The notes: a model not told the origin generated them from the letters alone. A stretch of 64,000 nucleotides of DNA from Terripilifer sp031921685 (GCF_031921685.1 NZ_JAPDHU010000003.1:310001-374000); one strand, 5' to 3'. Shown: positions 29,965 to 38,825, counted from the first letter of the stretch. Program-made: numbers and translations.

Positions 29965-30960
29965 TCAAACCATGTGATCGGCGGCCAGCACGCAAACGGT
30001 ATTCGGATCGGTTTCGATCTGCACCGTCGCGTGATGGATGCTGCAGTGGATTTCGAGTTCCTGCGCCAACTGCACCAGGAAGCCATCGCCCGGATGGCCG
30101 CCGAACATGCACAGATGAACGGTGAGCGCCGTTTCCGTCGTGCTGATCGGCCAGATGTGAAGATCGTGCAGCGCCGACACGCCGGGCTGTTTGAGCAGGA
30201 AAGCGCGCACATGATCGGGATCGACATTGGACGGCACGGCCGCCAGCGACATGGCAAGGCTGCCACGCAACAGCCCCCATGTCCCCCAGATGATCACGAC
30301 GGCGATGACCAAACTGACCACCGGATCGACCCACTGCCAGCCGGTCATCAGAATGACGAGGCCGGCAACGACGACGCCGGCTGAAATCGCCGCATCGGCG
30401 GCCATATGCAGATAGGCGCCGCGAATGTTGAGGTCGCCATCCTTGCCCGACATGAACAGCCAGGCGGTGAACCCATTGATGAGGATGCCAATGGCGGCCA
30501 CCACGATCATCGTCATGCCAGCCACGGGCTCGGGATTGAGCAGGCGCTGGATCGCTTCCAGAATGATGGCGCCGACCGCCACGAGCAGCAGCACCGCATT
30601 GGCTAAAGCCGCCAGGATCGAAGAACTGCGCAAGCCATAGGTGTAACGTGCCGTCGGCGGACGCTTGGCGAGAACCGCCGCCACCCAGGCGACGAGCAGG
30701 CCCAGAACATCGGACAGGTTGTGCCCGGCGTCGGCAAGCAGCGCCATCGAATTGCTGAAGAAGCCATAGCCCGCCTCGACGATCACGAAGAGCGTGTTGA
30801 GAATGATGCCGATAGCGAAGGCACGACCAAAATCCTGCGGCGCATGGGAATGCCCCGCATGTCCGTGCGTGTGCTCATGGGAGTGGCCATGGGAATGACC
30901 ATGCCCATGATCATGGGCATGCGAGTGACCGTGATTGCCGTGCGAATGTGCTTCAGTCAT
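29965..30960 (-). CDS. Cation diffusion facilitator (Zn/Co/Cd/Ni efflux), His-rich
   Basis: The 331 residues form a six-helix CDF exporter with a C-terminal metal-sensing domain. The transport site is visible as HxxxD pairs in helix 2 (LLADAGHNLSD) and helix 5 (LHMAADAAIS). The first 45 residues are extremely His-rich, with alternating His-Gly and His-Ser runs, likely binding metal in the cytoplasm. The C-terminal half has LHDLHIWPIS and HHATVQIE, typical of ZitB/CzcD/DmeF types. It would export divalent metal by proton antiport. The start is the ATG at 30960. AT-rich direct repeats upstream may be a metalloregulator site. Zinc is most likely but nickel or cobalt cannot be excluded. Confidence 0.9.
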   Translation of the reverse strand: MTEAHSHGNHGHSHAHDHGHGHSHGHSHEHTHGHAGHSHAPQDFGRAFAIGIILNTLFVIVEAGYGFFSNSMALLADAGHNLSDVLGLLVAWVAAVLAKRPPTARYTYGLRSSSILAALANAVLLLVAVGAIILEAIQRLLNPEPVAGMTMIVVAAIGILINGFTAWLFMSGKDGDLNIRGAYLHMAADAAISAGVVVAGLVILMTGWQWVDPVVSLVIAVVIIWGTWGLLRGSLAMSLAAVPSNVDPDHVRAFLLKQPGVSALHDLHIWPISTTETALTVHLCMFGGHPGDGFLVQLAQELEIHCSIHHATVQIETDPNTVCVLAADHMV

Positions 30961-30999
30961 GAAGGCCCCATAGCACCGCCGCAACGGCAAGGCATCATG

Positions 31000-31025
31000 T
31001 TATGATATTGCTGTAATGATATAGC
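31000..31025. promoter_or_regulatory. AT-rich direct repeats upstream of the CDF gene
   Basis: TTATGATATTGC and TAATGATATAGC (10 of 12 identical) repeat with a 14-base period, 40-65 bases upstream of the exporter start. They could be a metalloregulator operator, a promoter, or both. Confidence 0.45.
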
Positions 31026-31067
31026 GTGATCGGTTGATGACGAGGGAGCGTTTCCCACCTGCTGCAA

Positions 31068-31219
31068 CCTTGGTGTCATCCCGGACACGCGAAGCGTGAT
31101 CCGGGAACCAGGGGCGAGCGGTAGAACCTTTGACCAGCCATCAAGTAACTCGCGACGCCTCACTCTACCACGCGCTCCTGGTTCCCGGATCGCCTGCGGC
31201 GTCCGGGATGACACCAAGG
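31068..31219. repeat. Palindromic repeat element, copy 1 (152 bp)
   Basis: The outer ends (31068-31086 and 31201-31219) are perfect 19-bp inverted repeats containing TGTCATCCCGGAC. A second pair, GATCCGGGAACCAGG and its complement (31098-31112, 31177-31191), lies inside. Each arm also folds on itself: TCCCGGA-CACGC-GAA-GCGTG-A-TCCGGGA on the left. The centre (about 60 bases) is unrelated. A related copy sits at 57025-57184. This is an interspersed intergenic palindrome of the type widespread in Rhizobiales genomes, with no coding capacity. Confidence 0.85.
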
Positions 31220-31233
31220 GTTTCGACAACCTG

Positions 31234-32598
31234 CTAAAGCGGGATGCGCACCGTCGCCCGCAGGCCACCGAGCGGACTGGACGCCAGCGAGACATCGCCG
31301 CCATGGGCGCGGGCAATGTCGCGGGCGATGGCGAGACCCAGCCCCGTGCCGCCGTGATCCTGATTGCGCGCTTCGTCAAGGCGGAAGAACGGGCGGAAGA
31401 CTTCTTCGCGCTGATCGGGCGGAATGCCAGGACCGTCATCATCCACATGAATGGTCAGGAAGCGCTGCTCGCACACCGCTTCGATAGCGATCTGGCGACC
31501 ATAGCGTTGCGCATTGGCGATCAGATTGGTGAGAAGACGACGGAACGCATCGGGTCGGACCGTTACCATCGCCTCGCCGCTGAACGACACCTGCGTCGGA
31601 TGGCCGTGCCGCTCGGCATCGACTTTCAGCTCTTCCAGCATGGTGCGCATGTCGATGGAGGAAGCCTGCTCGCCGCCGTCGCCGCGCGCGAAGGCGAGAT
31701 AAGCCTCCAGCATGCGCTGCATCTCGTCGACGTCCTTCTGCAACGCATCGACATCCGGCCCTTGCGGCAGCATGACAAGCGACAGTTTGAAGCGCGTCAG
31801 GATGGTGCGCAGATCGTGGCTGACGCCATTGAGCATGGTCGTGCGCTGATCCATCGCCCGCTCGACGCGTCGCTTCATTTCGACGAAAGCAAAACCCGCC
31901 TGGCGCACCTCGCGCGCGCCATGCGGACGGAATTCCGGCTCACGCCCTTTGCCGAAGTCCTGCGCCGCCTTGGCAAGGCGCAGGATCGGTCTGATCTGAT
32001 TGCGCAGGAAGGCGATCGCCACTGCCAGCAGCACCAGCGACGCACCGACCATCCAGCCCAGGAAAATATGCGAGTTCGACGCATAGGCTGCATTGCGCGC
32101 CGCGATCACGCGCAAGGTCGCGTCATTCAGCGCCACGCGGATCTCGACCAGATTGGAATTGCCGATGGTGTCGATCCAGAACGGCTTGTTGATCTGCCGC
32201 GACAGCTCCTGCGACAACGAACTGTCCAAAAGCGAAAAGAACGGCTTCGGCAAGGTCGCCGGCAACGGCTCCTTCGGCAGCAATTTGAAATCCATTTCAA
32301 AGCGCTCGCCGGCGATCTTCGCCACCTGTTCAAAGGTGGCGAGCGGAAACTTTTCGTAGGTATCGACCACGGCGGCAATGTCGGCGACGACGGCTGCCGA
32401 CAGGCGCTGCGTGACGAGCTGCCAATGGCGCTCCATGAAAATGTAAGCGACGGCCGATTGCAGCAGCACCACCGGCAGAATGACAATGAGAAGCGATCGC
32501 GCGAACAGGCCCTTCGGCATACGGCTGGCAAGCCAACGGGTAAAGCCGCGCCATAGGCCGCGCGGCCTCTCGAACCAGCCGGGAAGCACCAAGCTCAT
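31234..32598 (-). CDS. EnvZ/OmpR-type sensor histidine kinase
   Basis: The 454 residues have two transmembrane segments (about 33-55 and 178-200) bracketing a periplasmic sensor domain. A HAMP domain follows, then a dimerisation domain with the phosphoacceptor His261 in GVSHDLRTI, and a HATPase domain with N (LIANAQRYG), G1 (DDDGPGIP) and G2 (GGTGLGLAI) boxes. The usual Pro after the His motif is Ile (HDLRTIL), which is common in alphaproteobacterial members. It is the third gene of a marR-ompR-envZ operon; the start overlaps the regulator stop by one base. The stimulus is unknown. Confidence 0.9.
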   Translation of the reverse strand: MSLVLPGWFERPRGLWRGFTRWLASRMPKGLFARSLLIVILPVVLLQSAVAYIFMERHWQLVTQRLSAAVVADIAAVVDTYEKFPLATFEQVAKIAGERFEMDFKLLPKEPLPATLPKPFFSLLDSSLSQELSRQINKPFWIDTIGNSNLVEIRVALNDATLRVIAARNAAYASNSHIFLGWMVGASLVLLAVAIAFLRNQIRPILRLAKAAQDFGKGREPEFRPHGAREVRQAGFAFVEMKRRVERAMDQRTTMLNGVSHDLRTILTRFKLSLVMLPQGPDVDALQKDVDEMQRMLEAYLAFARGDGGEQASSIDMRTMLEELKVDAERHGHPTQVSFSGEAMVTVRPDAFRRLLTNLIANAQRYGRQIAIEAVCEQRFLTIHVDDDGPGIPPDQREEVFRPFFRLDEARNQDHGGTGLGLAIARDIARAHGGDVSLASSPLGGLRATVRIPL

Positions 32599-33332
32599 CA
32601 GCGTTCGGGCAGCAGGCGATAGCCCGCGCCACGCGCTGTTTGCAGATAGATCGGATTGGCCGGATCGCGTTCGATCTTGCGCCGCAGGCGATTGATCTGC
32701 ACGTCGATCGTGCGCTCGTTGGCGGCGGCGGCCGAACCAGCCAGCAATTCGCGCGCCACCGGCTCGCCCGGCGTCTTCGCCAGCAATTGCAGCATGTAGC
32801 GTTCGCGTTCCGTCAACCGCACCACGTCCTCGCCGTGACGCAATTCGCCGCGCTCGCAGTGGAAGACGAACGGCCCGAAGCGCACCAAGGTCGGCTGATT
32901 GAGCGGCTTCGGCACGACGCGGCGCAGGATCGAGCCGATGCGCAGCGACAATTCCTTGGCCTCGAACGGTTTGGTCAGATAGTCGTCGACGCCGGTTTCG
33001 AGCCCCTGCACGCGATCACTCGTCTCGGCTCGCGCCGTCAGCATAAGGATCGGCACTTGCGACGTCTCGCGCAGCGAACGGGCGAAATCGAGACCGTTCT
33101 CGCCCGGCATCATCACGTCAAGGACGATGAGATCGAAATCGAGATTGCTCAAATGGCGCCGTGCCTCGGCCGCGTCGCCGGCGGCCGTCACCCGATAGCC
33201 CTCGCGGACCAGATAGCGCGACAGCAGTTCGCGCAGACGCTTATCATCGTCGACGACAAGCAGATGCGCCGCGTCGTCGGCAGGCACGAAAGTCGGCTGC
33301 TCGGCGCTCGTTGCATTTTGCTCTTCGCTCAT
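32598..33332 (-). CDS. OmpR-family response regulator
   Basis: The 244 residues comprise a receiver domain with phosphoacceptor Asp72 (IVLDVMMPG) and Lys in YLTKPF, and an OmpR winged-helix domain ending TARGAGYRLLPE. A 20-residue polar extension precedes the receiver. The gene overlaps both neighbours (four bases with the MarR gene, one base with the kinase), so the three are translated together. It is the cognate partner of the EnvZ-like kinase. Target genes are not indicated by sequence; the divergent ilvE is one candidate. Confidence 0.92.
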   Translation of the reverse strand: MSEEQNATSAEQPTFVPADDAAHLLVVDDDKRLRELLSRYLVREGYRVTAAGDAAEARRHLSNLDFDLIVLDVMMPGENGLDFARSLRETSQVPILMLTARAETSDRVQGLETGVDDYLTKPFEAKELSLRIGSILRRVVPKPLNQPTLVRFGPFVFHCERGELRHGEDVVRLTERERYMLQLLAKTPGEPVARELLAGSAAAANERTIDVQINRLRRKIERDPANPIYLQTARGAGYRLLPER

Positions 33333-33862
33333 TCCCCGGTCCTTTCGTTGCGCCAGATCAGCGCTTCGACTCTGGGCCTCTCTTCCGGCTCGATCATTGC
33401 CAGCAAAAATTGCTGAGCGGCTTCCTGAGCCCCCTTCGGCAATTCCGCCAGCACGCGCGCGAACCGTTGCGATTGCAAGACGGACAATTCCAACGCCAGA
33501 GCCTTGCCCTTCGCCGTCAGGAACAAGAGCCGCTGCCGGCGATCAGTCGCGCCCGTCCGCGCCTCGACGAAACGTTCGTCGAGCAATTCCTTCAGCACCC
33601 GATTGAGGCTTTGTTTGGTGATACGCAGAATGTCGAGCAATTCGGCGATCGTGAGGCCAGGATTGCGATGCACAAAATGCAGCACGCGATGATGCGCCCG
33701 GCCAAACCGTAAGGTTTCCAGCAAACGATCCGCATCGCCGACGAAATCTCGATAGGCGAAGAACAGAAGTTCGATCAGGTCATAATGCGGCGGCGCCGGC
33801 GTCTCCGCGCCTGCCAGTCCCGCCCCGCCGACCAGGGGTATATCGTCAAGCGCCTGCGTCAT
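33329..33862 (-). CDS. MarR-family transcriptional regulator
   Basis: The 177 residues include a MarR winged helix from about 45 to 150, with LTIAELLDILRITKQSLNRVLKEL as recognition region in part and the wing ATDRRQRLLFLT. It heads the operon with the OmpR/EnvZ-type pair, overlapping the response-regulator start by four bases. It is divergent from ilvE across 154 bases. This marR-regulator-kinase set opposite ilvE recurs in Bradyrhizobium-like genomes (from memory). It probably senses a small ligand and controls its own operon; the ligand is unknown. Confidence 0.87.
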   Translation of the reverse strand: MTQALDDIPLVGGAGLAGAETPAPPHYDLIELLFFAYRDFVGDADRLLETLRFGRAHHRVLHFVHRNPGLTIAELLDILRITKQSLNRVLKELLDERFVEARTGATDRRQRLLFLTAKGKALALELSVLQSQRFARVLAELPKGAQEAAQQFLLAMIEPEERPRVEALIWRNERTGE

Positions 33863-34016
33863 GGCTGATCCGCTCTAATCCATTACGTCAGCACTATTGA
33901 CATATTTCAGGTCGATTGCTACTCGTCAAGCCTCTCGAAAGTACCGGCAAACCGGCCGGAAATGCGGCGAACACCCTGTTTCATATGGGAAACCCCGTTC
34001 GCCAGGAGGAGTTGTG

Positions 34017-34892
34017 ATGTCCGTTTTACCATTCGACCAGCGTGAAGGTTTCATCTGGATGAACGGGAAGTTGCTGCCCTGGAAGGAAGCGCATCTGCAT
34101 GTGCTGAGCCACGGGCTGCATTACGGCTCTTCTGTATTCGAGGGCGAGCGCGCCTATGGCGGCAAGATTTTCAAGAGCCTCGAACATACCGAGCGTTTTC
34201 ATAACTCGGCCAAGCTGCTCGACTTCACCATTCCCTATTCGATCGAGGAGATCGAAGCCGCCAAGCAGCTCGTCGTCGACAAGAACGGCATGCAGAGCTG
34301 CTACGTGCGCCCCGTCGCCTGGCGCGGCAGCGAGATGATGGCGGTCGCCGCGCAGAACGCGACGATCCATGTTGCCATCGCCGTGTGGGATTGGCCGAGC
34401 ATGTTCGACGTCAACGAGAAGATGCGCGGCATTCGTCTCGATATCGCCGAATATCGCCGCCCCGATCCGCGCACTGCGCCGTGCCAATCGAAGGCTGCTG
34501 GCCTTTACATGATCTGCACGATCTCCAAACACGCGGCCGAGCGTAAAGGCTATGCCGATGCGATGATGCTTGATTGGGAAGGTCGCGTCGCCGAATGCAC
34601 CGGCGCCAACCTCTTCTTCACCAAGGACGGCGCGATCCACACGCCGATCGCCGACTGCTTCCTCGACGGCATCACTCGCCGCACGGTCATCGATCTGGCT
34701 AAGCGCCGCGGCATTGGCGTCCACGAGCGTCGGATCATGCCGGACGAATTGGCGAGCTTCAACGAGTGCTTCCTCACCGGCACGGGCGCGGAAGTGACCC
34801 CGGTGTCGGAAATCGGCCCCTACCGCTTCACGCCGGGCAATATCTCGCGGACGCTGATGGAAGACTATACGGCTGAGGTGAACAAGCACTGA
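34017..34892 (+). CDS. ilvE: Branched-chain amino acid aminotransferase IlvE
   Basis: The 291 residues are a fold-type IV pyridoxal-phosphate aminotransferase. The N-terminus (HVLSHGLHYGSSVFEGERAY in outline), the catalytic-lysine region SKAAGLYMICT, EAxxxNLFF as ECTGANLFF, and DGITRRTVIDLA are all present. It interconverts Leu, Ile and Val with their 2-oxo acids. The ATG at 34017 has AGGAGG 7 bases upstream; the frame is open to 33897 but unconserved. It is divergent from the MarR operon, and a GC-rich hairpin follows the stop. Confidence 0.95.
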   Translation: MSVLPFDQREGFIWMNGKLLPWKEAHLHVLSHGLHYGSSVFEGERAYGGKIFKSLEHTERFHNSAKLLDFTIPYSIEEIEAAKQLVVDKNGMQSCYVRPVAWRGSEMMAVAAQNATIHVAIAVWDWPSMFDVNEKMRGIRLDIAEYRRPDPRTAPCQSKAAGLYMICTISKHAAERKGYADAMMLDWEGRVAECTGANLFFTKDGAIHTPIADCFLDGITRRTVIDLAKRRGIGVHERRIMPDELASFNECFLTGTGAEVTPVSEIGPYRFTPGNISRTLMEDYTAEVNKH

Positions 34893-34926
34893 GCCGGGTT
34901 TTCAGCACAGAAATAGAGTTTTAAGC

Positions 34927-34954
34927 GGGCGGCGGACCTTTCCGCCGCCCGCAT
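34927..34954. terminator. GC-rich hairpin after ilvE
   Basis: A perfect 12-bp stem (GCGGGCGGCGGA with its complement) and 4-base loop lie 35 bases after the ilvE stop. There is no long T-run on the plus strand, so it may act as a weak terminator or RNA-stabilising end. Confidence 0.5.
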
Positions 34955-35068
34955 TCGTTTGCCCTTGCCTGTAGCCCTTGCCTTTTGCCGGCCCGACCAG
35001 CATATGCCGGGGCGGATTTTGATTTTGGCCCGCCTGGCCTGGCGCCGACGGGATAACGGGATAGCTCC

Positions 35069-36166
35069 ATGGGTTTCAAATGCGGCATCGTCGGTCTGCC
35101 CAACGTCGGCAAATCGACCCTTTTCAACGCGCTGACGCAAACGGCGGCGGCTCAGGCGGCCAATTATCCGTTCTGCACGATCGAACCCAACGTGGGCGAC
35201 GTCGCCGTCCCTGATGAACGCCTCGACGCGCTGGCCAAAATCGCCGCCTCGAAAGAGATCATCCCGACGCGGCTGACCTTCGTCGACATCGCCGGCCTCG
35301 TGCGCGGCGCCTCCAAGGGCGAAGGCCTGGGTAACCAGTTCCTCGCCAACATCCGCGAATGCGACGCGATAGCCCATGTGGTGCGCTGCTTCGAGGACGG
35401 CGACATCACCCATGTGGAAGGCAAGATCGATCCGGTCGCCGATATCGAGACCATCGAGACCGAGCTGATGCTCGCCGACCTCGACAGCCTCGAAAAGCGC
35501 GTGCCCGCCCTCGAGAAGAGGGCCAAGCAGAACGACAAGGAAGCCAAGGAAGCGCTCGATCTGATGAACCGCTGCCTGGTGCTGCTGCGTGACGGCAAGC
35601 CGGCGCGCCTCGTCGAGGTCAAAGCCGAAGAGCGCAAGACCTTCGACGGTCTTGGCCTGCTGAGCTCCAAGCCCGTGCTCTATGTCTGCAATGTCGAGGA
35701 AGCCTCCGCCGACAAGGGCAATAATTTCTCCGCCCTCGTCGCGCAGCGCGCGAAAGAAGAAGGCGCGGTCTCAGTCGTCGTCTCGGCGCGCATCGAAAGC
35801 GAAATCGCCATTCTGCCGGCCGACGAGCAGAAGGACTATCTGGAAGCCGTGGGCCTGGCGGAGCCCGGTCTTAATCGTGTCATCCGTGCCGGCTATGGCC
35901 TGCTCGGCCTGATCACTTACTTCACCGTCGGCCCCAAGGAAGCCCGCGCCTGGACCATCGAGACCGGTACGCGCGCGCCGCAGGCGGCTGGCGTCATTCA
36001 CACCGATTTCGAAAAGGGCTTCATTCGCGCCGAGACGATCGCCTATGCCGACTATGTCGCCTTCAACGGCGAAGCCGGCGCCCGCGAGGCCGGCAAGTTT
36101 CGCCTCGAAGGCAAGGACTATACGGTTGCCGACGGCGACGTGATGCATTTCCGCTTCGCCAATTAA
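35069..36166 (+). CDS. ychF: Redox-regulated ATPase/GTPase YchF
   Basis: The 365 residues show the Obg-related P-loop protein YchF. The G1 motif is GLPNVGKST (residues 7-15), G3 is DIAGLVRGAS (about 70-79), and the altered G4 is NVEE instead of NKxD, which explains the family's preference for ATP. A coiled-coil insertion and a C-terminal TGS domain follow. YchF binds ribosomes and is involved in oxidative stress responses. The ATG follows a 176-base gap after ilvE; the downstream MaoC gene starts after 42 bases and could be co-transcribed. Confidence 0.95.
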   Translation: MGFKCGIVGLPNVGKSTLFNALTQTAAAQAANYPFCTIEPNVGDVAVPDERLDALAKIAASKEIIPTRLTFVDIAGLVRGASKGEGLGNQFLANIRECDAIAHVVRCFEDGDITHVEGKIDPVADIETIETELMLADLDSLEKRVPALEKRAKQNDKEAKEALDLMNRCLVLLRDGKPARLVEVKAEERKTFDGLGLLSSKPVLYVCNVEEASADKGNNFSALVAQRAKEEGAVSVVVSARIESEIAILPADEQKDYLEAVGLAEPGLNRVIRAGYGLLGLITYFTVGPKEARAWTIETGTRAPQAAGVIHTDFEKGFIRAETIAYADYVAFNGEAGAREAGKFRLEGKDYTVADGDVMHFRFAN

Positions 36167-36208
36167 AGCAAGGCGCATTGTACAAGCCGCATTTGTAAGG
36201 GAGGGCCG

Positions 36209-37228
36209 ATGCCGTCGCTCTATTTCGAGGATTTCCCGAAAGGCTTCGTGCGCGAATACGGCGCTCATCTGGTCACCAAGGAAAACGTCATCGAATTCGC
36301 CAGCGAGTTCGATCCCCAGCCCTTCCACCTCGATGAGGAAGCCGGCAAGAAAAGCATCCTGGGCGGCCTGTCCAGTTCCGGTTGGCAGACCGCCAGCGTC
36401 GCCATGCGTCTCATCTTCGAGAGCATCCTGAAGGATGCGGTGAGCCTCGGCTCGCCCGGCGTCGAGGAATTGCGCTGGCTGAAGCCCGTGCGCCCCGGCG
36501 ACATCTTGAGCCTGCGCGCCGAAGTGCTCGATGCACGCGTGTCGCGCTCGCGCCCCGGCATGGGCATTCTGACGTGGCGTTTCGGCGTGCTCGACCAGAA
36601 CGGCCAGGAAGTGATGTGGCTGCGCTCACTGATGATGCTGGGCACACGCGACGCGCCGCCCCTGGCGCCGCGCACGCCGCCCGCGCGTCCCGCGCCTGCG
36701 GTCCTTCCGGAATTCACGCCGGATTTTTCGGCCATCGACGACACCAACGGCATTCTCACCGGCTGGCTCGACGATCTCGTCATCGGCTTTCGCGTCGAGA
36801 TCGGCTCTTATCAGTTCACGCGCGACAACATGCTGCGCTTTGCACGCGCCTATGATCCGCAGGTTTTCCACGTCGATGAGGAAGCCGCGAAGCAGACATT
36901 CTTCGGCGGTCTTGCCGCGTCCGGCTGGCACACGGCTGCAGCCTGCATGAGCCGGCTTGTCGCCACCCGCAACGCCTATGCCGCCGAGGCGCGCCGGCGC
37001 AATCTGCCGCGCGTGCCCGCCGGTCCCTCGCCGGGCTTCCGCGATCTCAAATGGATCCAGCCGGTCTACGTCGACGATATTTTGAGCTATTCGACGACGC
37101 CGCTTGAAAAGCGCAATATCTCGCGCGAGGGCTGGGGCATCGCCTTTCATCGCAATGAAGGCATCAACCAGAACGGCGACAAAGTGTTCGAGTTCACCAG
37201 TTCGAGTCTCTGGCCCATGCGCGGATAA
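36209..37228 (+). CDS. Protein with two tandem MaoC-like hot-dog domains
   Basis: The 339 residues are two MaoC-like dehydratase domains (about 5-145 and 180-335) joined by a proline-rich linker (about 150-170, PPLAPRTPPARPAPAV). Each half keeps the catalytic Asp-His pair, as DPQPFHLDEEAG in the first and DPQVFHVDEEAA in the second, followed by GGLSSSGWQT and GGLAASGWHT. They are clear duplicates. MaoC proteins hydrate enoyl-CoA or related thioesters. In many relatives two separate genes encode single domains; here they are fused, giving an intramolecular dimer. An NTF2-like gene follows after 29 bases. The physiological substrate is unknown. Confidence 0.85.
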   Translation: MPSLYFEDFPKGFVREYGAHLVTKENVIEFASEFDPQPFHLDEEAGKKSILGGLSSSGWQTASVAMRLIFESILKDAVSLGSPGVEELRWLKPVRPGDILSLRAEVLDARVSRSRPGMGILTWRFGVLDQNGQEVMWLRSLMMLGTRDAPPLAPRTPPARPAPAVLPEFTPDFSAIDDTNGILTGWLDDLVIGFRVEIGSYQFTRDNMLRFARAYDPQVFHVDEEAAKQTFFGGLAASGWHTAAACMSRLVATRNAYAAEARRRNLPRVPAGPSPGFRDLKWIQPVYVDDILSYSTTPLEKRNISREGWGIAFHRNEGINQNGDKVFEFTSSSLWPMRG

Positions 37229-37257
37229 TCCGCCGAAGCCAAAAGAGGGGGAACGTC

Positions 37258-37863
37258 ATGGGCAGCCAGAGCGAGGCGAAAGTCGCGATCCGTGAAGTGA
37301 TCGAGAACTGGGCGATCTGGCGCGACAGCGGCGACTTCGAAAACCTCGCCACTTGTTATCATGACGATGGCCGCATGGTCGCCACATGGTTCTCCGGTCC
37401 CGCCGCGCAATTCATCGCTGGCTGCAAGGCCGGCTTTGAGAAAGGCGCCATCGTGCAGCATTTTCTCGGTGGCATCTCGATCACGCTCAAAGGCGCGCGC
37501 GCCATCGCGCAAACCAAGATGATGATCCTGTCGCGATCGACGCTTGAAGGCATGCCTTGCGACACCACCTGTGTCGGCCGCTTCTATGATTTCTTCGAAG
37601 AGCGCGAAGGGCGCTGGGCCATCGTTCTGCGCCAGCCGATCTATGAGAAGGATCGCTTCGATATGCTCGATCCCAGCCATCAACCGAAGCTCGATCCGCG
37701 CCTGCTGGAACGCTTTCCGGTCGGCTATCGCTTCATGGGTTATGCGCAGACGAAAGAGGGACGAACGGTCAATCCGTCGCTGCCGGGCCTGCATGGCGCC
37801 GAGGTTTTAGGCCTTTATGACGACGGAAATGCCTGGCTGGCGGGCAAAAAACTCGCCCGCTGA
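37258..37863 (+). CDS. SnoaL/NTF2-like protein
   Basis: The 201 residues begin with a SnoaL-like cone fold: IREVIENWAIWRDSGDFENLATCYHDDGRMVATWF (in outline) with a helix-rich start and an HxL pattern. The later segment VGRFYDFFEEREGRWAIVLRQPIYEKDRFD is the expected beta sheet. Such proteins are small cyclases, dehydratases or ligand binders; the exact reaction is not predictable. A GAGGGGG ribosome site precedes the ATG. Its place 29 bases after the MaoC protein suggests a shared pathway in fatty or aromatic acid metabolism. No motif for a metal or cofactor is visible. Confidence 0.75.
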   Translation: MGSQSEAKVAIREVIENWAIWRDSGDFENLATCYHDDGRMVATWFSGPAAQFIAGCKAGFEKGAIVQHFLGGISITLKGARAIAQTKMMILSRSTLEGMPCDTTCVGRFYDFFEEREGRWAIVLRQPIYEKDRFDMLDPSHQPKLDPRLLERFPVGYRFMGYAQTKEGRTVNPSLPGLHGAEVLGLYDDGNAWLAGKKLAR

Positions 37864-38141
37864 ATGCTTCGACTTGTCGCACACCGCGCGCCAAATGACA
37901 GAATTTAATCAATTAAAACAATAATATGACAACGCGTTAATGATCCTTAGGAAAGATTACCCTTGCGGCACAGGCACTTTTTGACTCGCGCGTCACATTC
38001 TCGCCCAAACTAGCCCGCAAAAGCCCGCCACCTTCGCTGCGACGAGAGGCAATGTCCTTTCGCGTGTTCCCGCCGCGCCGCCCACTTGATCTGCGGCATT
38101 CTGCGGCTTCACCCATCACATCGACTAAGGAAACCTCACGA

Positions 38142-38810
38142 ATGCGGGACGTTTTGTTCCGCCGCGGCCGCTTGGCCTCGGCATTGATCCCGGCTGCGCT
38201 TCTCACGATGGCCGCCACTCATGTCAGCGCAGAAGAATCGTCGGCGGAATATTTCGCCCGTGATCGCGCCATGTTCGCAAAAGAACATCCGCAGCCGAAC
38301 GCCCAAGTACAGGCGAGCCTGCAGCCGAACCGTAAGACCAGCCGCAAGGAGCGCATTCGCGTTGCCAGCCTCTCCGTGAGCGGCACCACGCTGAACGATG
38401 CGAGCGCACCGGCTGAAGCCGCGCCCGTCTCGCGCCTGACGCGCCGCGCCGCGCCTGCCTCTGGCATTCATGCGCTCGTCACCGCCGCCGCCATTCGCAA
38501 CGGCGTTCCGCCGGCGCTGCTGCACGGCGTCATCCGCAAGGAAAGCAACTATCGCTGCAACGCCTACAACGGTCGCGGCCAGGTGCATGGCGTCGGCCAG
38601 CTCAAGACCGCCACGGCCCGTTCCGTCGGCGTGCATGGCTCTCTGTATGATTGCAACAACGGCGTCGAAGCCGCCGCACGCTATCTGAAATTGGCGATCT
38701 CGCGCGGTGGCGCCGGATGCGCCGGCGTGAGCCTTTACGAGCGTGGCATCTATGCGCGCCCGACGTGCTCGGCCTATGGCCGCTCCGTCATGCACATGGC
38801 CCATCTCTAA
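38142..38810 (+). CDS. Lytic transglycosylase (SLT domain), exported
   Basis: The 222 residues include a signal peptide (to about THVSAEE, residue 30), a Lys/Arg/Ser-rich linker and a C-terminal SLT domain (about 105-220). The catalytic Glu134 is in IRKESNY, followed by GVGQLKTATARSVGVHG, the conserved GxxQ region. It would cleave peptidoglycan glycan strands in the periplasm. The ATG at 38142 has AAGGAA upstream; a longer frame from 38052 would hide the signal peptide. The Cys pairs near the end (GAGC and TCSAY) may form a disulfide. A perfect terminator hairpin follows. Confidence 0.87.
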   Translation: MRDVLFRRGRLASALIPAALLTMAATHVSAEESSAEYFARDRAMFAKEHPQPNAQVQASLQPNRKTSRKERIRVASLSVSGTTLNDASAPAEAAPVSRLTRRAAPASGIHALVTAAAIRNGVPPALLHGVIRKESNYRCNAYNGRGQVHGVGQLKTATARSVGVHGSLYDCNNGVEAAARYLKLAISRGGAGCAGVSLYERGIYARPTCSAYGRSVMHMAHL

Positions 38811-38825
38811 GAAGAACAGCCAAAC

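Noticed and set aside
30840..30960. Repeated CATG/GCATG-rich stretch as a DNA repeat array
   Set aside because: It is the codon-level result of the His-rich N-terminus of the CDF exporter.
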